A stretch of DNA of 64,000 nucleotides from Streptosporangium subroseum (GCF_900188345.1 NZ_FZOD01000013.1:124001-188000), one strand, 5' to 3'; positions 50,990-59,803 are shown, counted from the stretch's first letter. Numbers and translations are program-made. The notes: generated by a model not told the origin, from the letters alone.

Positions 50990-51619
50990 TCAGTCGTTCG
51001 AGGCGGCCAGGACCGGCTCGGGCTCCCGGACGGTACGGCGTCGCCGTACGTGCCGGACGATCTCGACGACCGCGGTGATCGTCAGGGCGATGCCGAGACC
51101 GAGCAGCAGGCCCTTGATCGGGTCGTTCTCGAAGGCCGCGCCGCCCACGTAGCCGATCAGCCCCGAGTAGATCGCCCAGGATCCGGCGGCGACGGCGTCG
51201 AAGAGGGCGAACGAGCGCCGGGGGTAGGCGACCGCGCCCATGGTGATGGTGCAGGCGGTCCGGCCGCCGGGGATGTAGCGGGCCACCACCAGGACGAGCC
51301 CGCCGCGCTCGGCCAGTGCCCTCTCCGCCCAGCCGAACGCCTTACGGCTGCGCCTGCCGTTGCGCAGCCGGTCGTTGGTGGTGCGCCCGATGGCATAGGA
51401 GACGTGGTCACCGGCGAACGCGCCGAGGGCGGCCGCCACGATCACCAGCGCGAGATTGGGCGCGCCGGTGGCGGCGGCGAACACACCCGCCGTGATGACG
51501 GACGTCTCGGCGGGGACCACGGGGAAGAACCCGTCGAGCATCGCCAGCGCGAAGAGGGCGAGATAGACCCAGGGGGAGCTCATCACATCGTGCAAGGCGT
51601 CAAGGATGGTCTGTGTCAC
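50990..51619 (-). CDS. DedA-family membrane protein
   Basis: 209 residues, five to six helices. DGFFPVVPAETSVI and the hallmark ARYIPGGRT. DedA proteins help recycle the undecaprenyl-phosphate carrier or handle lipids. ATG at 51619. The last residues are a short charged tail. Confidence 0.88.
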   Translation of the reverse strand: MTQTILDALHDVMSSPWVYLALFALAMLDGFFPVVPAETSVITAGVFAAATGAPNLALVIVAAALGAFAGDHVSYAIGRTTNDRLRNGRRSRKAFGWAERALAERGGLVLVVARYIPGGRTACTITMGAVAYPRRSFALFDAVAAGSWAIYSGLIGYVGGAAFENDPIKGLLLGLGIALTITAVVEIVRHVRRRRTVREPEPVLAASND

Positions 51620-51853
51620 GGTCGTGCTCCAGTCAGGGTCGGGGGGATCTACACAGCACGCTGCCGACCCGGTGATCTCGGGGCATCCGGGGAGGACCCC
51701 GGTGTTCGCTCGCCACGTCCCTGAGTTCGCTCAGGGACCGTCGTGCCCTGAGCTCATCGGGGGATCGGTCCCCTCGACCCTAGGAAGAGGGCGAATCACG
51801 GCACATCGCACGAAAGGTTGCCCCCACCCCCCACTTTCGTCAGGGGACCCGTC

Positions 51854-51963
51854 ACCTCGGGGGAGCGCGGTCCCGGTCCGGCTGGGGGCACGCGGCCGGA
51901 CCGGCTCGTTGCCTCGGGGGAGCCGCTTACCTCGGGGGAGTCTCGGTCGGTTACCTCGGGAAG
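51854..51963. repeat. Four scattered ACCTCGGGGGAG copies
   Basis: ACCTCGGGGGAG-like 11-12-mers at 51854, 51911, 51929 and 51953 in the 412-bp gap 51620-52031 upstream of dedA-like and downstream of tspO. No gene is visible in this interval on either strand. Confidence 0.55.
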
Positions 51964-52031
51964 AGCCGCGGTCCTGGCCCGGCCGGGGGTGCGCGGCGGC
52001 CGGTCCGGATCGCGATCCTCGCCCGCCGGGC

Positions 52032-52505
52032 TCAGTTGAGCCGCCAGATGGCGACGGTGAGTGATGCCGCGTAGGTGACCCAGAGGAGATAGGGCACCAG
52101 AAGCCAGGCGGCCGGTCGGCTGATCCGCCGGAACATCACGACGTTGACCACGATCGCGAGCCAGAGCACCACGATCTCGGCGACCGCCAGGCCGTACCGC
52201 TCCGCGCCGAAGAACAGCGGTGTCCACGCCGCGTTGAGGACCAGCTGGGCCGCGTAGACGCCGAGCGCGGGAGTCCGGCCGCGCGCCGACCAGGCGAGCC
52301 AGCCGGAGATCGCGATCATGACGTAGAGCACCGTCCAGGCCGGGCCGAACAGCCACTGCGGCGGCGCCCAGGGCGGACGCTCCAGCGCCAGGTACTCGCT
52401 GCCGGCGTTGATCGCGGACAGCGATCCCACGACCGCCACCAGTGCGAGTGCCAGAGCGAAGATCGGAAGCCCTGCCCAGCGTTTCGGTTGCCGTGCGATG
52501 ACCAT
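52032..52505 (-). CDS. tspO: TspO/MBR-family tryptophan-rich sensory protein
   Basis: 157 residues, five helices. RPPWAPPQWLFGPAWTVLY and the second NAAWTPLFFGAERYGLA are diagnostic of TspO, which binds porphyrins and handles oxidative stress. Start codon overlaps the head of the next divergent gene by 2 bp. Confidence 0.93.
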   Translation of the reverse strand: MVIARQPKRWAGLPIFALALALVAVVGSLSAINAGSEYLALERPPWAPPQWLFGPAWTVLYVMIAISGWLAWSARGRTPALGVYAAQLVLNAAWTPLFFGAERYGLAVAEIVVLWLAIVVNVVMFRRISRPAAWLLVPYLLWVTYAASLTVAIWRLN

Positions 52506-53118
52506 GAAACCTCCCTGCCCTCTCTTCGAGCCCGCACGCCGGCCGGTTTCATTCGCAGGGAAAACCCATCCGGCGGAGGCCGGTCAGGGGCTCGGCCTCA
52601 CGATCGCGTTCGTCCACTACGCCAGGCATCGCTGGCCGCTGGTGTTCGCCACCCGGGTCGAAGACGGCCCGCCGAGCCCGACACGGGAGCTGCAGGTCTT
52701 CGTGGCGCGGGGGACCGTGCTGGTCGCCGGGATCCTGGCGATCCTGAACCTGAGCTGGGTCCTCGGCTCTCCCCTCGGACTCCCGCCGGACGTGATCGCG
52801 GGGCGTTCCTTCATGTTCTACCTGGGGCATGGGGTGAACGCGGCGGTGGCGATCGCCGCGGCGGGCCTGTCGATCGTCGTCGGCCGGCGCTCCGGCAGGC
52901 CACTCTGGGTGCCGGTGACGCTGGCCTGGATCGGTTCGGGCGCCATGTTCGGGTGGTCGATGTGGCTGATGCTCGTCGTCCTGACCCCGAACGGCTTCAA
53001 CACCGGCGGCCCCGGCAGCGCGGGCGTGGTCGGCCTGGTGAGCCTGTTCACACTGCTCACGGGTCTCGTCGCGGGTCTCACCGGCGCCTTCGCCCTGGCC
53101 GAGCGGGTCCGTTCTTAG
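52504..53118 (+). CDS. Putative four-helix membrane protein
   Basis: Up to 204 residues. Four hydrophobic helices (ARGTVLVAGILAILNLSWVL, FYLGHGVNAAVAIAAAGLSI, LWVPVTLAWIGSGAMFGWSM, LVSLFTLLTGLVAGLTGAFA). The ATG at 52504 overlaps the tspO start on the other strand; the poorly hydrophobic first 60 residues suggest the true start may be the GTG near 52704. Family not recognised. Confidence 0.6.
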   Translation: MKPPCPLFEPARRPVSFAGKTHPAEAGQGLGLTIAFVHYARHRWPLVFATRVEDGPPSPTRELQVFVARGTVLVAGILAILNLSWVLGSPLGLPPDVIAGRSFMFYLGHGVNAAVAIAAAGLSIVVGRRSGRPLWVPVTLAWIGSGAMFGWSMWLMLVVLTPNGFNTGGPGSAGVVGLVSLFTLLTGLVAGLTGAFALAERVRS

Positions 53119-53207
53119 GCGGCCTCACCCCTGGAGCGTCAGGTGGTTCTCACCCGATACGGGCGCCAGACCGGTCGATGGTGTTTCGCGCGTGTCCCGG
53201 CCCCGGG

Positions 53208-54062
53208 TCACCGCCATTCTCCCCGGTTCATCGTGAACTCCCCGTACGGCACGGTCCAGACGACCTCGTGACCGATGCGGTGGCCGGTGTGTCCGTCCTC
53301 GCCGTAGGCGGTGCCGTGATCGGAGCAGACGATCGCGAATCCCGGCCGCCGGGCACTCATGGCGGCGAACAGCCTGCCGATGTGCCGGTCCACGTACTCC
53401 AGCGCGGCGGCGTGACCGGCGCGGCCGTCACCGCGCTCGCGGATGCCCTCCGGCAGGTGGAACCAGTTGGGCTGGTGCAGGGCCGAGACGTTGACGAACA
53501 GGAACACCGGTCCGGCCGCCCCCGCGACCGCCCGCTCGGCGCACTCGATCTGCGCCTCGAACGAGGTCGGCGAGGTGACCCCGAAGGACTGCTCCCAGTG
53601 GCTCTCGGCGAACATCCCCGGGAGGGTGGAGCCGAGCGGGGTCCGCTTGTTGAAGAACCCCACCCCTCCGATGCAGATGGTGTGATACCCGGCCCCGGCC
53701 AGACCCTCGGGCAGGTTGGGCTCGTCGAACATCCACGTGCGCGCGACCGTCGTCTCGCTCCCGTGGAACGCGGCGGCGAACAGCCGGGGGTGAGGGCCGG
53801 GCGCGACGGGAGTCGGCAGGAACCCCGCCAGGATCGCGGCGTGCGCCGCGTAGGTGAAACTCCCCGGGCTGTGCCGCCGCTCCCATCGGCCGCCCGGCAG
53901 CGCACGCTCAAGGGTGGGCAGCCGCCCGGCCGCCATCAGCTCCTCGGCCACGTCGTAGCGGAGCGTGTCGAGGGTCACCAGCAGCAGGTCGTGGCTTCCC
54001 ACGATCTCGTTCATGTCCAGCGGCAGGTCGTGGTTCCCCGCGATCTCGTCCATGTCAGGCAT
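53208..54062 (-). CDS. STM4013/SEN3800-family hydrolase (alkaline-phosphatase fold)
   Basis: 284 residues. LLLVTLDTLRYDVA with the metal-binding aspartates, RRHSPGSFTYAAHAAILAGF, and IVCSDHGTAYGEDGHTGHRI near the end match this sulfatase-like family. It is normally clustered with radical-SAM partners STM4011/4012; none is within this window. The N-terminus is duplicated: DMDEIAGNHDL and DMNEIVGSHDL. ATG at 54062 has GGAG 5 bp upstream. Confidence 0.82.
   Translation of the reverse strand: MPDMDEIAGNHDLPLDMNEIVGSHDLLLVTLDTLRYDVAEELMAAGRLPTLERALPGGRWERRHSPGSFTYAAHAAILAGFLPTPVAPGPHPRLFAAAFHGSETTVARTWMFDEPNLPEGLAGAGYHTICIGGVGFFNKRTPLGSTLPGMFAESHWEQSFGVTSPTSFEAQIECAERAVAGAAGPVFLFVNVSALHQPNWFHLPEGIRERGDGRAGHAAALEYVDRHIGRLFAAMSARRPGFAIVCSDHGTAYGEDGHTGHRIGHEVVWTVPYGEFTMNRGEWR
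53975..54058. repeat. Tandem duplication of the STM4013-type N-terminus
   Basis: GGCAGGTCGTGG-type text recurs: the segment coding for EIVGSHDLLL is repeated as EIAGNHDLPL, each unit about 39-42 bp. Confidence 0.7.
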
Positions 54063-54185
54063 CCCGCTCCACTCTTCTCCACCCGGTCCCCTTTTCTACC
54101 TGCTCGGGTCCGGCCGAGAGCACGTGGCGGAGTGTTTCGCCGTCCGTCTCGCGACGGATGACGCCAACCCTGCCCGGAGCGAGGG

Positions 54186-54842
54186 TTACGCGGGTCCGGC
54201 GGTGAGGGCGGCGGGGGCGGGGTCGTGGTGGAGGCGGCGCAGGACGCGGCGGAAGGCGTAGAGGGAGACGGCCACCGCCAGGCCGGTGATCACGGCCACG
54301 GCCGTGGTGCGGACCAGCAGGTAGGTGCCGACCGACTGGTGGACCAGGAGCCAGATGCTCACCGTGGAGTTGGTCAGCAGCACGAAGGCCCACAGCAGGG
54401 TGATCCGGGCGAAGAAGCGGCGAACCCGCTCGTGCTTCAGCACCGCCGAGGGCAGGTGGATGTAGTCGAGGGTCAGCTTCTGCACCAGCGGGCGGTTCAG
54501 CCGCACCGAGGCGAGGAAGACCATGCTGATGCAGATCGTCCCGAGCTCGGGCTGGAGGAGGAAGAACTTCATGCTCCCGCTCCAGAATCCGATCAGCGCC
54601 CGCACGGTGATCGCGATCGCGGCGAGGACCATCGTCCCGGGCACCGGGATCCGCCGGATCAGTCGCCAGCCCACCCCCGCGTACACCCAGCTCACCGCGG
54701 TGATCAGCGCACCGTGCTCGCCCAGGAGGGCCAGCGCGGCATAGAAGACGGCGAGGGGGGCGACTACGCCCTCCAGGAGCTTGGGCACCGCTTGCCGAGC
54801 CAGAACCGCAAGGCGAGGAAGGACGACGGGCGGATAGCTCAT
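54186..54842 (-). CDS. VC0807-like integral membrane protein
   Basis: 218 residues with five helices; the segment AVSLYAFRRVLRRLHH and FLASVRLNRPLVQKL resemble uncharacterised VC0807-family proteins. Function unknown. ATG at 54842. Confidence 0.6.
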   Translation of the reverse strand: MSYPPVVLPRLAVLARQAVPKLLEGVVAPLAVFYAALALLGEHGALITAVSWVYAGVGWRLIRRIPVPGTMVLAAIAITVRALIGFWSGSMKFFLLQPELGTICISMVFLASVRLNRPLVQKLTLDYIHLPSAVLKHERVRRFFARITLLWAFVLLTNSTVSIWLLVHQSVGTYLLVRTTAVAVITGLAVAVSLYAFRRVLRRLHHDPAPAALTAGPA

Positions 54843-55041
54843 GACGCTCCACGGAACGGTGGAATACAGCAGAGGCTGAGAACTCGGGCCTACCCCGGTA
54901 TGAGGCCGTCAGACGTGCAGGGCCTGCCGCATGGGCTTATGAGGGGGGATCAGCCCGGAGTATTTGCTGGCCACTCACCGTACCCGACCCGGATCGATGC
55001 CTTTGCTGGAACCGGTGAATACCCTGGCGACCGCCCCGGGC

Positions 55042-55232
55042 CGGGTCGCAGACCGTCTCGACGGGGACCGTCGGACACCGTCATGGGCTCTCCGAATCGG
55101 GTCGCAGACCGTCTCGGCGGGGATCGGCCGACATCGTCACGAACCCCTGCGGGCCGGGTCGTAGATCGTCTCCGTCGGAACCGGCGAACATCGCCTCCGC
55201 CGCCGGACCAAGCCGCAGATCGTCTTGGTTAA
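55042..55232. repeat. Degenerate tandem repeat, period 54-57 bp
   Basis: Units start at 55042, 55098, 55155 and 55209, each with CGGGTCGCAGACCGTCTC-like sequence. It lies in the 466-bp gap 54843-55308. No gene or promoter is obvious to its left. Confidence 0.8.
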
Positions 55233-55308
55233 CGGAAGGTCCGTCACTCGGATAACGGTTCAGAAACAGGAGCTTTCCCGATTGGGTCCAGTCCGCGACG
55301 ATTGAGGC

Positions 55309-55653
55309 ATGGCAGTGCGCGCGCACACGTCCGGCCGCTCGACCGATGGTGTTGCGAACGTGGCGGCCCAGCTCATCTGCTGGCCCGCCCTGGCGCTGAA
55401 ACGCACTCGCAGGGGGCTGGGCTTCCGGGCCAGCGGCCGGGAGATCGTCAGGATGCGCGGAGACCACACCGCGGAGCTGCTACTCACGACCCCCATGATC
55501 GACCGATGGGCCCGGGTGCTCACCGACTGCCACCGGGTCACCCCCGGTACGGACGCCGGATGGGTGATCATGACCATCGACAGCAGGGCCGACGCCGAGC
55601 TGTTCCTCTCGCTCGTCAGCGTGGCGATCAAGGTCAACCAGACGCCGCGGTGA
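55309..55653 (+). CDS. Luciferase-domain (DUF5519)-like small protein
   Basis: 114 residues. HTAELLLTTPMIDRWARVL and DAGWVIMTIDSRADAELFLS match small actinobacterial proteins of this type. Role unknown. ATG at 55309 is close behind GAGG. Confidence 0.6.
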   Translation: MAVRAHTSGRSTDGVANVAAQLICWPALALKRTRRGLGFRASGREIVRMRGDHTAELLLTTPMIDRWARVLTDCHRVTPGTDAGWVIMTIDSRADAELFLSLVSVAIKVNQTPR

Positions 55654-55774
55654 TCGGTCTCGGTCCGAGGTCGATCGAGTGCCGGTCAGCCGGTCCCGCG
55701 CCAGGGCCGACCAGGCGTCGCGGTAACCGGCCTCGGGGCCATGGCCGGTCGCGGCAGCCGGCCTCGGGCCGAGG

Positions 55775-56425
55775 TCAGCTGAGCGTCGCGGTGGCCAGCT
55801 TCGCGCCGAAGCCGAGGAACAGCATGCCCACCCCCGTGCTCAGCCCCGCCGACAGCTTGCGGCGCGCCCGGAACTGATTGGCCAGGAAGGTCCCGCCGAA
55901 GATCAGCGCCGACAGGTAGAGCACGCTGAACAGCTGGCAGATCGCGCCCAGGATCAGGAACGACAGCGCCGGCGTGCCGTAGGCGGGATCCACGAACTGG
56001 ATGAAGAACGAGATGAAGAACAGGATCGCCTTCGGGTTCATCAGGCTGATCACCAGGGCCTTGCGGAACGGGTCCTCTCCGGTCCGCTCCGGCGCGGGGG
56101 CGGTCTCCGCGCTCGCGGGCCTACGCCAGGAGCGCCAGGCTCCCCGCAGCATCTGGAACCCGATCCACGCCAGGTAGGCCGCTCCGGCGTACTTCACGAC
56201 GTTGAACAGGATCGGTGTCGACTTCAGAAGCGAGGCGACCCCGGCCGCCGCGAGCACCATCAGGACGGTGTCGCCGATGAAGACCCCCGCCGCTCCGCGA
56301 TACCCCTGCCGCACCCCACGCTGCGCGGCGGTGGCGAGCACATAGAGGGAGTTCGGGCCGGGGAGCAGGATGATGAAAAAGGCGCCGAGGACATAGGTCC
56401 ACAGATCGGTGATACCGAAGAACAC
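55775..56425 (-). CDS. LysE-family amino acid exporter
   Basis: 216 residues, six helices. ILLPGPNSLYVLATAAQRGV and FRKALVISLMNPKAILFFIS are RhtB/LysE motifs. Exports an amino acid or derivative; substrate unknown. ATG at 56425. Confidence 0.92.
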   Translation of the reverse strand: MFFGITDLWTYVLGAFFIILLPGPNSLYVLATAAQRGVRQGYRGAAGVFIGDTVLMVLAAAGVASLLKSTPILFNVVKYAGAAYLAWIGFQMLRGAWRSWRRPASAETAPAPERTGEDPFRKALVISLMNPKAILFFISFFIQFVDPAYGTPALSFLILGAICQLFSVLYLSALIFGGTFLANQFRARRKLSAGLSTGVGMLFLGFGAKLATATLS

Positions 56426-56693
56426 GGTGATGCTCCAGAGGGCGTTACGGGATGCTTCGTCAACTTACTCCCAAAGGGTGCACCAAAAGGAATCTCCGAA
56501 GGCACCGCGGAAGGACTTTCAGGAAAGGTCCCGGCAGGCTCTTCGGGAGGGCTTCGGAGGGGGTCCACCGCCCCGCCGGCATCGGTGGCCGTCGAAGAGG
56601 ATCCGGCTCACCGGATCTATTTACCTTTAATTCCTATCTACTTAATATGGAATAGCTCGGGGCGTACCGCAAGACGGTGAGTGAGGTCGTGAG

Positions 56694-56828
56694 ATGAGCG
56701 AGACAGGTCCCCCGGCGGATAACGACGGCCGGACAGCGATCAACGAGGACTGGGCGGCCACGATCGTCGGGCTCGTGCTGCTGGTGCTGGTGCTCACCGG
56801 GGTCATCCCCGTCGGGCTGGTGCCCTGA
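56694..56828 (+). CDS. 44-residue membrane microprotein coupled to YeiH
   Basis: Reads M-SETGPPADNDG, then INEDWAATIVGLVLLVLVL, then TGVIPVGLVP and TGA. GAGG lies 7 bp upstream of ATG 56694. The final TGA overlaps the YeiH ATG (TGATG), so translation is coupled. EDW followed by one helix resembles the N-terminal start of longer YeiH-family proteins, so it is probably a split-off first helix. Confidence 0.75.
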   Translation: MSETGPPADNDGRTAINEDWAATIVGLVLLVLVLTGVIPVGLVP

Positions 56829-58051
56829 TGAGCACCGAGGAGCGCCGGGACGCCCCGGCCGGTACGCCCGACGGTCTCGCGGCCGATCCATCCGGCACCC
56901 CAGGCGGCCCCGCGGTCGGCACGTCCGACCGCCCTGAGATCGGTACGCCCGACGGTCCCGAGGTCGCCTCCGGCGCCGGATGGGTGTGGGCGCTGCTCGG
57001 CGTCCTCGTCGTCCTGCTCCTGGCCGCCGGCACCCGCTACCTGGACAGGAACGTGCCCGACCTGCTCAAGGGCACCGCGCTGGAGGACATCGGCGCGGCC
57101 GTCGAGTATCCGGTGTACGCGATCATCCTCGGCCTGGTCGGCAACGCGGTCCTGACCGCGACCGGGTTGCGCGACCGTCTCGCCGGCGGCTTCCGCACCG
57201 AGTTCTTCATCAAGACGGGCCTGGTTCTCCTGGGCGCCTCGATCAACCTCAAGGTGATCGCCACGGCCGCCGGTCCCGCGATCATCCAGGCGATCGTGCT
57301 GATCACCACGGTGTTCCTGTTCACCTGGTGGCTCGGCGGCAGGCTCGGCCTGGACGACAAGCTCCGCGCGCTGCTGTCGGCCGCGGTGTCGATCTGCGGG
57401 GTGAGCGCGGCCATCGCGGCGGCGGGCGCGGTGCAGGCCAGGCGCGAGCAGCTCGCCTACAGCGCCAGCCTGGTGATCGCCTTCGCCCTGCCGTCCATCT
57501 TCATCCTGCCCTGGCTGGCCGGCGTGTTCGGGCTCAGCCCCGAGGTGGCCGGGGCGTGGATCGGCGGCAACATCGACACCACCGCCGCGGTGACCGCCGC
57601 CGGTGCGATCGTCGGGGACGAGGCGCTCGCGGTGGCGAGCATCGTGAAGGTCACCCAGAACGCCCTGATCGGCGTCGTGACCATCGCGCTGACCGCCTAC
57701 TTCGCCTTCCGGGTCGAGCGCCGCGCCGACGCGAAGCGCCCGGGACTCGGCGAGTTCTGGCGGCGCTTCCCGAAGTTCGTGCTCGGCTTCGTCGCGGCCT
57801 CCGTGATCGCCACCTGGTGGCTGTCCACGGTGAGCGCGGCGGACGGCAAGGCGACCATCGGTGTGGTCAACGACCTGCGGATCTGGTTCCTGATCCTGGC
57901 CTTCGTCAGCATCGGCCTGGAGTTCCGGGTGGCCTCGCTCAGAGAGGCGGGCTGGCGCCCGGTCGGGGTCTTCGCCGCCGCGACCGTGGTCAACGTGGTC
58001 GTGGCCCTCGGCCTGGCCCTTCTGCTGTTCAGCGGTTTCAGCGTCGCGTAG
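56828..58051 (+). CDS. YeiH-family putative sulfate exporter
   Basis: 407 residues, about ten helices after a disordered PDG-repeat N-terminus of about 45 residues. Motifs: KTGLVLLGASINLKVI, SAAVSICGVSAAIAAAGAVQ, IGGNIDTTAAVTAAGA and LAFVSIGLEF. Transports a small anion across the membrane; substrate by family only. Overlaps the stop of the microprotein. Confidence 0.9.
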   Translation: MSTEERRDAPAGTPDGLAADPSGTPGGPAVGTSDRPEIGTPDGPEVASGAGWVWALLGVLVVLLLAAGTRYLDRNVPDLLKGTALEDIGAAVEYPVYAIILGLVGNAVLTATGLRDRLAGGFRTEFFIKTGLVLLGASINLKVIATAAGPAIIQAIVLITTVFLFTWWLGGRLGLDDKLRALLSAAVSICGVSAAIAAAGAVQARREQLAYSASLVIAFALPSIFILPWLAGVFGLSPEVAGAWIGGNIDTTAAVTAAGAIVGDEALAVASIVKVTQNALIGVVTIALTAYFAFRVERRADAKRPGLGEFWRRFPKFVLGFVAASVIATWWLSTVSAADGKATIGVVNDLRIWFLILAFVSIGLEFRVASLREAGWRPVGVFAAATVVNVVVALGLALLLFSGFSVA

Positions 58052-58085
58052 AACCTGTTCGGCGACTTCGACGTCAAATGCAACC

Positions 58086-58117
58086 GGGGTCCGATACGGC
58101 GAGCCGTACCGGACCCC
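58086..58117 (+). terminator. Hairpin terminator after the YeiH-type gene
   Basis: A 14-bp stem (58086-58099 with 58104-58117, one mismatch) with a CGAG tetraloop, 34 bp after the stop; no U-tract. Confidence 0.65.
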
Positions 58118-58306
58118 GAACCTGTCTCGTCACGCGCGGCGCGGGTCCGGCCGAGGTTGTCCAGACGGTCATAAGTCCGCAGGGCTGGCTTCGAGCCGAT
58201 CTCCTTGCGTTTCCAGCCTGGCTGGGACCCTGTTGGATCGAAGGCCATGGATCCATTTCGTGTTTGATTGCATGCAGAGAGTAAAGGTGTATGGGAGCAT
58301 TGCTCC

Positions 58307-58567
58307 ATGGGTATGGCTAGCCACATGAAAACGACCGTCGATATTCCAGACGGACTGTTGAGGGAGGCGCGGCGGGTGGCCCAGTCTGAGGGGACGACGT
58401 TGCGGGCCCTTATCGAAGAGGGCCTGCGATCCGCCCTGGCGCACCGGTCGCAAGAGGCGAACTACACGTTGCCTGACGCGTCCGTCGACGGGCATGGGGT
58501 GCATTCTCAGATGAGAGACGCCTCATGGGAGGACATTCGCGCCTTGGCCTACGGAGATCGTCTGTGA
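58307..58567 (+). CDS. vapB: Type II antitoxin, VapB-like
   Basis: 86 residues. MKTTVDIPDGLLREARRVAQ is a ribbon-helix-helix-type DNA-binding start; the acidic tail DASWEDIRALAYGDRL should wrap the toxin. ATG at 58307 with GGGAG 9 bp upstream; ATG at 58325 is an alternative. The stop overlaps the toxin start (GTGA). Confidence 0.88.
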   Translation: MGMASHMKTTVDIPDGLLREARRVAQSEGTTLRALIEEGLRSALAHRSQEANYTLPDASVDGHGVHSQMRDASWEDIRALAYGDRL

Positions 58568-58998
58568 TCGCTGTGGATACGAACATCCTGGTCTACGCGC
58601 ATCGCAGAGACAGCGGGTTTCACGGCCGCGCCGTCTCGGAGATGAAGGAACTGGCCGAAGGCCGGGCGGCGTGGTCGATTCCGTGGCCGTGTGTTCACGA
58701 GTTCTTCTCGATCGTGACTCACCCTCGCGTATATGCGCCGCCGAGCACCACAACGGAGGCACTTGCGCAGATCGACGCCTGGTTGGGGTCGCCGTCCCTC
58801 GTGACCATCGGCGAGGCGGACAACCACTGGGAGACACTTCGGGCACTGCTGGAAGCGGGCAAGGTCGCGGGTCCGATGGTTCACGACGCACGGATCGCGG
58901 CACTATGCATCGCGCACGGAGTTCGTGAGCTGTGGACCATGGATCGTGACTTCAGTCGTTTTCCGGGGCTTGCCACCCGTAACCCCCTTCACAGATGA
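58564..58998 (+). CDS. vapC: PIN-domain ribonuclease toxin, VapC-like
   Basis: 144 residues. The acidic triad is visible: AVDTNILVYA (D4), CVHEFFSIVTHP (Glu) and DARIAALCIAHGVRELWTMD (two Asp). Cleaves RNA when freed from VapB. GTG start at 58564 overlaps the antitoxin stop. Confidence 0.92.
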   Translation: MIAVDTNILVYAHRRDSGFHGRAVSEMKELAEGRAAWSIPWPCVHEFFSIVTHPRVYAPPSTTTEALAQIDAWLGSPSLVTIGEADNHWETLRALLEAGKVAGPMVHDARIAALCIAHGVRELWTMDRDFSRFPGLATRNPLHR

Positions 58999-59027
58999 GT
59001 GCCTGCCGTCCCGGGTGGGTCGCCAGA

Positions 59028-59178
59028 GGGAGACGACGAGTTCGGCCCCGTCGCGGGTGGTCATCGTCAGACGTTCCCCCGCGGGGAGGCCGGCGGCTCG
59101 CCCGTGCGTTTCGGCGGTCGTTGTGAGGCGTTCCCCCGAGGGGGGATCGGTGGGCTGTTCGCGCGTTTTGATGGTCAT
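59028..59178 (-). pseudogene. Repetitive remnant, possibly CocE/NonD-hydrolase start
   Basis: The minus strand reads SGERLTTTAE, AGERLTMTTRDG and AELVVSLWRPTRDG; the last resembles the TRDGxxLxxDVYRP start of CocE/NonD hydrolases, but the frame soon runs antisense into vapC. No complete gene. Confidence 0.35.
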
Positions 59179-59180
59179 GC
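59059..59180. repeat. 57-bp tandem repeat
   Basis: Copies at 59059 and 59116 with a partial third at 59173, each with GGTC and GTTCCCCCG. The exact 57-bp period equals 19 codons. Lies between vapC and the second AsnC gene (58999-59289). Confidence 0.75.
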
Positions 59181-59289
59181 CCCCACCGTCGAGGTCGCCG
59201 CTGGCAGCCTCCTGGCACGGCGATGACAGCGGCCGGCAGGCACGGCACCGGCGGCGGCCGGGCTTCCCGGCGCGCGGCGGATCGCGGGC

Positions 59290-59772
59290 TCAGCCGAGGT
59301 CGGCCAGGGGCTGGACCCGATGCGGGACCACGGTGGACAGGGTGATCACCGTGCTGCTCCGCCGTACGCCGGGGATGGCCAGGGTCTGGTCGATGACCTC
59401 CTGGATGTGCTCGTGGTCGCGGCCGGCGACGCGGCACCAGACGTCACCGGGGCCGGTGACGATGTGGGCCTCCAGCACCTCGGGGATCGCGGACAGGGCG
59501 GCGGAGATGCCGGCGCGGGAGACCTGCTCCACCTCAAGGGTGGTGAACGCCTGGACGGGGTAGCCGAGGGCGACGGGGGAGAGGTTCGGGCCGAAGTCGG
59601 TGATCACACCGTCGGCGATCATCCGGTCGAGGCGGGCCTGGACGGTGCCCCGGGCGACGCCGAGGAGGCGGGCTAGCTCCAGCAGACCGCTCCTCGGGCG
59701 CTCCCTGATCAGGTGGAGCACCTTGCGGTCGAGGTCGTCCAGGCCGTTCTTTTCGGTCCTTCTGACTGTCAA
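59290..59772 (-). CDS. Lrp/AsnC family transcriptional regulator
   Basis: 160 residues. HTH LLELARLLGVARGTVQARLD, then a RAM domain (AHIVTGPGDVWCRVAGRD). TTG at 59772 is favoured by GGAGG 8 bp upstream. Divergent from the nitroreductase gene, with a palindrome between them. Confidence 0.92.
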   Translation of the reverse strand: MTVRRTEKNGLDDLDRKVLHLIRERPRSGLLELARLLGVARGTVQARLDRMIADGVITDFGPNLSPVALGYPVQAFTTLEVEQVSRAGISAALSAIPEVLEAHIVTGPGDVWCRVAGRDHEHIQEVIDQTLAIPGVRRSSTVITLSTVVPHRVQPLADLG

Positions 59773-59803
59773 TCTGCCCACCTCCGAAGTGCCGCGCCTA
59801 TCG

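Noticed and set aside
58903..59178. 91-residue minus-strand gene after vapC
   Set aside because: Its 3' third is antisense to vapC and the 5' part is repeat-derived.
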